Origin: Demetria terragena DSM 11295
GTDB taxonomy: Bacteria > Actinomycetota > Actinomycetes > Actinomycetales > Dermatophilaceae
DNA: 64,000 nucleotides
Reading direction: 5' to 3'
Assembly (NCBI RefSeq): GCF_000376825.1
Contig: NZ_AQXW01000003.1
Span: 62,001 to 126,000 of the forward strand
Part shown: positions 61,601-64,000 of the stretch, piece after piece
How positions within the stretch are numbered: the stretch's first letter is position 1
Layout: the number at the start of each line of letters is the position of its first letter
Position numbers and translations under genes: made by a program
The notes under the pieces: model-generated
What the model saw: the letters and a program-made list of their open reading frames with translations, nothing else
The model's database searches: none
What the model was told of the DNA's origin: nothing

Positions 61601-61883
61601 CCGTACGTCGCAGTCGATTTCGGATGGCCCCGCAGGTCGGATCTTGCAGATTGCCGAGGCACCAGGTTGGGGCTGGGATGCCACCGTGACGCTCAACGGT
61701 GCGGCCCTGGAGCGCCTGCCGGGCGCGACGCCGAGATATGCGCTTCCCGCTCAAGGCGGCCAACTCGAAGTCGCACCGGCGACGGCATTTCCCACCTGGC
61801 GGTGGGCCCAAGGCGCCGCGCTTGCCGCCTGTGTTTTCCTGGCGATTCCGTTCGGTAACGCCCGATCACGGAGGCGCGCATGA
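58620..61883 (+). CDS. Large membrane GT2-family glycosyltransferase
   Basis: This 1087-residue protein has an N-terminal GT2-like domain (about 25-300: VTALLVVQDPNDPRLADTLG, WFWLLHEDSAPSPGALRAL with an HED motif, LSVSSAGMLIRRDVYLTLGG, DGDGLDLCWRTHLLG). A basic linker and about 12 membrane helices (330-840) follow, then an extracytoplasmic tail ending in a last helix. Such proteins occur next to whiB2 and F420 genes across actinobacteria and probably build an envelope glycan. The target is unknown. ATG 58620 has AGGTGAGAGG just upstream. The stop overlaps the DUF5719 gene (ATGA). Confidence 0.85.
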   Translation: MAIATTPPAASPDHTAWRAEVDSSPTPVTVTALLVVQDPNDPRLADTLGALSRQVQRPERLVVIDATPERAIRAAIDAGAGDVGDADAPWRTVFPDLSVVVVPPGSPFAEIVDTAVDALPGPGEDLVVTRRPRERARQRTVRVRDKREWFWLLHEDSAPSPGALRALMREAARSDRVGIAGCKVVEAARPTHLINVGLGLTRTGRHVGAHVEGEPDQGQHDERRDVLSVSSAGMLIRRDVYLTLGGFDPAFDGDGDGLDLCWRTHLLGFQVVVIPTARVQQALVEDNADKPGEHRPGRGDVDRPRPRSGRTLRRHRQVALARCSLIALPFAALWVALSSVFVAVVMLLLKRPRRAVAEAAQATAPLGVGKIVSARRRFRGRGETRRRHLEALFIPTSIAIRDAWDAVLVALTPEPDLDSPPRTVSADRRSLTARALTNPGLWLTLALTVAAVVRWRPLLGSGVVRGSADGLSGGQLLPFGTDAEGIWRLWRDHWSGPGLGAMNPEQPFLPVLAFLARVAEILPWVEDSTSGATVVAWVLIGAIPASGLAAYLAGRAATKAPWPRAVAGLVWAGLATVTTASAQGRLGPVVAHILIPLVLAGTLTVARRKAGAPSTFGTVFVAAVLGAFAPLALILTSFIALGVVLLGQGWARGRGALVLVGPWLLLGPWTFVRAVEEPRALLAGPGALTSVSAPEGWQLALAHPGGPGSYVTWWTAPFLALGVLALLVPARGQARAMAGLALAALLGLAAALAAPHITVTALDGVDRMPWAGVPLDVMAAALLGLGLLVVGPTFRRPLVERSAWAHASLAVLLVLTGVGAAAVIGVPAWQQPVRSMAEATPPTPGVAAHLAHGSRATRMLTLNVSESGAVTYRLDGRERGAPARDLDVPRRSDRLIESTVQSILAAGASGDAAVPTQLGQLAVGFIGVTGPGDRTVVTTALAGTDGLSPMASSSANSLWRVQPTSQGESVPVSRLSITRGDELLAAVPMDDPNARTSQSISDGPAGRILQIAEAPGWGWDATVTLNGAALERLPGATPRYALPAQGGQLEVAPATAFPTWRWAQGAALAACVFLAIPFGNARSRRRA

Positions 61884-63370
61884 CCAGCGGGATGGGACGG
61901 TTCGTGGCCCGCGCCGCGCGCGCGGTCGCATTCGCTGGTGCGGGCGTTGGCCTGGTATGGGGCGCGGGTCAGGTCGACGGTGGCCTTGACCTGGCGCAAG
62001 CCAGCGATACACCTCCCGCGCGGTCCGATGTGGCCACAGTCGGCCGTTCTGAGTTGGTCTGCCCCGGTCCGGACCGCCCGGGGGTCCCGGGGGTCCCGGA
62101 CCCTCAGCAGACCGCGACGATCATCACCGGCAGTGCGCCGCCGTCCCTGTTGGAGAGCGAGCCCAAGGGCGAGGGCAGCGCCACGGCAACGACCTTGCCT
62201 GGGGCGCAGCGAGTGCCGGGTGTGATCGCGACGCGCGGTGGCACGCGGCCAGTGCGGATCGATGGTCCGGCGGGCATCGACCTGTCCGCCAAGGGTGCTT
62301 TGGCTCCGGGACTATCCGCGCTCCAAGTGGGTGTCGAACAGGCGGCCTCAGTCAAGGGACTCACGATGCTGCCGTGCGCTGCGCCCGTGTCCACGTCCTA
62401 TCTTTTGGCGGGTGGCGCAGCGGCCGGACAGGCAGAACGCATCGTGCTCACCAACCCGGCGCCCAACCCGGCGCAGGTCACGCTGTCGGTGCTCGGAACG
62501 TCGGGGCGCCAGCAGGTCGTGGTGCCATCGCGATCACGCAAGGTGGTGGTCTTGGGCAGTATCGATGACACGGCCAAGGCGCCGGTGGTACGCGTCTCCG
62601 CGCCGCGCGGTCCGGTTGCGGCTGCGATGGTCGAGTCGAGGTTCGCGGGAGCAGTTGCGCGTGGCACCGAAGCCGTGGGGCCAGCTCAGGCCCCAGCTCG
62701 CACCCAGGTCATTCCGTCCCTGGTGAAGTCCGAAAAGGGTGACGCCGGTGTGCGCGTTGGCGTCCCCGGCGGCCGCGATGCCGTCGTGCGTTTGTCAGTG
62801 ATCGGCCCGGAAGGCGCGGATGTTCCTGACGATGTCGTCCGGACCGTTCGCGCAGGGTCGAGCGCCGATATCGGAATCCCGTCCCTACCGCCCGGCAACT
62901 ACGCAATACGGGTGAGCAGCGATGAGCCGGTAGTGACCGCTGGGCGTTCGCGTCAGGTCGCCTCGCAGTCATCTCCCACCGATGTGCTGTGGAGCCCGGC
63001 AACTGCTCCGATGACAGGCCTCGGGGGCCTTCCGGTACCCAAAACTCCCGGCGGGAAGGCCACCCTCGTGCTGGCCGCTCCAGGAAACCAGGACGTCTCA
63101 GCGAAGGTGTCCACGGTCACGACCAGCGGCGACGTCAAGTCCGTCACGGTCGCCCTGGTTGCGGGCCAGACCCGCACTATGGCGGTGGACTCAGCGGCCT
63201 CGGTGTGGGTCGAGCCCCAGGCCAAACCGGTGTCGGCCGCCTTGGTCGTCAACGGTATGGACGGCAAGCAGCCATTGCTCTCTGGTGCACCTCTACCCGT
63301 TGCCCCGATGGCTACTGGCTCAACAGCTGCACCGGTACGCCCAGCGGACCAGGCCGGCGCTACCGACTGA
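61880..63370 (+). CDS. DUF5719 family exported protein
   Basis: This 496-residue protein has an N-terminal hydrophobic anchor or signal (RAVAFAGAGVGLVWGAG) and an Ala/Val/Pro/Ser-rich extracytoplasmic region of repeated beta-sandwich character (for example RIVLTNPAPNPAQVTLSVLG). It matches the actinobacterial DUF5719 family, usually encoded directly after the large GT2 glycosyltransferase. The two are probably functionally linked in envelope glycan assembly. It overlaps the convergent gene at the right edge by 11 bp. Confidence 0.85.
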   Translation: MTSGMGRFVARAARAVAFAGAGVGLVWGAGQVDGGLDLAQASDTPPARSDVATVGRSELVCPGPDRPGVPGVPDPQQTATIITGSAPPSLLESEPKGEGSATATTLPGAQRVPGVIATRGGTRPVRIDGPAGIDLSAKGALAPGLSALQVGVEQAASVKGLTMLPCAAPVSTSYLLAGGAAAGQAERIVLTNPAPNPAQVTLSVLGTSGRQQVVVPSRSRKVVVLGSIDDTAKAPVVRVSAPRGPVAAAMVESRFAGAVARGTEAVGPAQAPARTQVIPSLVKSEKGDAGVRVGVPGGRDAVVRLSVIGPEGADVPDDVVRTVRAGSSADIGIPSLPPGNYAIRVSSDEPVVTAGRSRQVASQSSPTDVLWSPATAPMTGLGGLPVPKTPGGKATLVLAAPGNQDVSAKVSTVTTSGDVKSVTVALVAGQTRTMAVDSAASVWVEPQAKPVSAALVVNGMDGKQPLLSGAPLPVAPMATGSTAAPVRPADQAGATD

Positions 63371-64000
63371 TGCCCTGTTGGGCTAACCACTCGGCGTAGG
63401 TCAGTCCGCCGCGCTCAGCGGTCGGTCCAGGCAGATTCGATCCGCGCGCGAAGGCACTCAGCACGCCGCCCACGGCTGGAATCGGGACGATGCGCGGTCT
63501 GGCTTGACCGCGGACCCTAGCCGTCAAGACCGCCACCTCGCGTGCAGTCAACGTCTCTGGTCCAGCGATCTCCACGGGTGTTTCTCGTGGGTCGGAGAGC
63601 GCGACGTCGACCGCGCGTACGGCCACATGCGCAGGGTCGACGCTCGCGAACCGCAGTCCGCGTACCCCAAGGCCAAGCCCTAGCGGACCGACCCGTGCGT
63701 GGGTGAGTTGTTCGACGAGCGAATGGAATTGGGTCGCTCGCAGGATCGTGTGTGGACCCGCCCAACCTGTCACGACCGTCTCGGCGGCGACCTTGGCTTG
63801 GTAGTACTTCAGCGGGTTGGCACTGGCGCCGACAATGCTCACCAGCACCAGGTGCGCGGTGGGAGTGTGCGCGCTCAGCGCCTCGGTTAGTCGCTGGGTG
63901 CCCGCGACGTCGATGGCGCTGGCATGGGCGGGGTCTGTGGCGCAGTGGATGATGGCTTGGACGCCCGTGACGGCTTCGCGCAGACCCGCGCCGGTCCCCA
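63360..64000 (-). CDS. NAD(P)-binding SDR/NmrA-like protein, 5' end beyond the window
   Basis: The minus-strand frame stays open to the window edge and encodes at least 213 residues, so the start lies outside. Visible features are GVQAIIHCATDPAHASAIDV and LVLVSIVGASANPLKYYQAK (extended atypical SDR, with YxxxK), then TILRATQFHSLVEQL. Such proteins bind NAD(P)H and act as reductases, epimerases or redox sensors. The GTG at 63848 is an internal codon, not the true start. Confidence 0.8.
   Translation of the reverse strand, partial: GTGAGLREAVTGVQAIIHCATDPAHASAIDVAGTQRLTEALSAHTPTAHLVLVSIVGASANPLKYYQAKVAAETVVTGWAGPHTILRATQFHSLVEQLTHARVGPLGLGLGVRGLRFASVDPAHVAVRAVDVALSDPRETPVEIAGPETLTAREVAVLTARVRGQARPRIVPIPAVGGVLSAFARGSNLPGPTAERGGLTYAEWLAQQGISR

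Noticed and set aside
1-64000. tRNA, rRNA, CRISPR or prophage genes
   Set aside because: Intergenic gaps were read on both strands; no cloverleaf, spaced-repeat array, integrase or phage structural gene was visible apart from the decayed IS481 relic.

Overview
The window is chromosomal DNA from a high-GC actinobacterium. Lineage evidence includes a WhiB2-type regulator, coenzyme F420 genes (cofD, cofE), the actinobacterial acyl-CoA carboxylase epsilon subunit, a TIGR03089 protein, a DUF5719 protein, a DUF222/HNH gene behind a canonical actinobacterial LexA box, and many genes whose GTG or ATG start lies 6-7 nt after a TANNNT -10 element (leaderless transcripts). A Micrococcales-type organism is plausible, but the sequence alone does not fix the genus. 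Genes are packed tightly, with many ATGA or GTGA stop/start overlaps. I found no tRNA, rRNA or CRISPR.

Layout. 1-3.8 kb: a metal-chelate ABC importer operon with a DUF364 (heavy-metal chelation) gene, behind a Fur/Zur-like palindrome. 3.8-9.2 kb: a Na+/H+ antiporter with a UBP zinc finger, a family 5 uracil-DNA glycosylase, a DUF885 protein, a small zinc-ribbon protein and a MOSC protein. 9.2-19.4 kb: acyl-CoA carboxylase beta and epsilon, divergent biotin ligase, class III adenylate cyclase, enoyl-CoA hydratase, a two-component system, GtrA, purK-purE, a secreted protein and an acyl-CoA dehydrogenase. 19.4-21.7 kb: a decayed IS481-type element and the SOS-boxed DUF222/HNH gene. 21.7-31 kb: a polyamine uptake and catabolism locus (Lrp regulator, aldehyde dehydrogenase, amidohydrolase, PotADBC-type ABC importer, FAD oxidase).

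31-54.3 kb is a surface-glycan locus. It holds an LCP ligase, an ExoA-like glycosyltransferase and a Wzm/Wzt-type ABC exporter. After an interruption by 3-oxoacid CoA-transferase and TIGR03089 genes comes a complete predicted CMP-pseudaminic acid pathway (PseB, PseC, PseH, PseG, PseI, and a PseF fused to a degenerate aldo/keto-reductase domain). Next is an acyl-activation cassette (acyl carrier protein, AMP-forming ligase, short-chain reductase, probable phosphopantetheinyl transferase), followed by several glycosyltransferase-like and methyltransferase-like proteins. One of these carries the DEG and HP motifs of bacterial sialyltransferases. My reading is that the cell makes, acylates, exports and attaches a nonulosonic-acid-containing envelope polymer. 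This is the most unusual system in the window.

54.4-64 kb: a conserved hypothetical protein, an AlkA-like DNA glycosylase, cofE-cofD, whiB2, a large membrane GT2 glycosyltransferase, a DUF5719 protein, and the cut-off start of an NAD(P)-binding protein.
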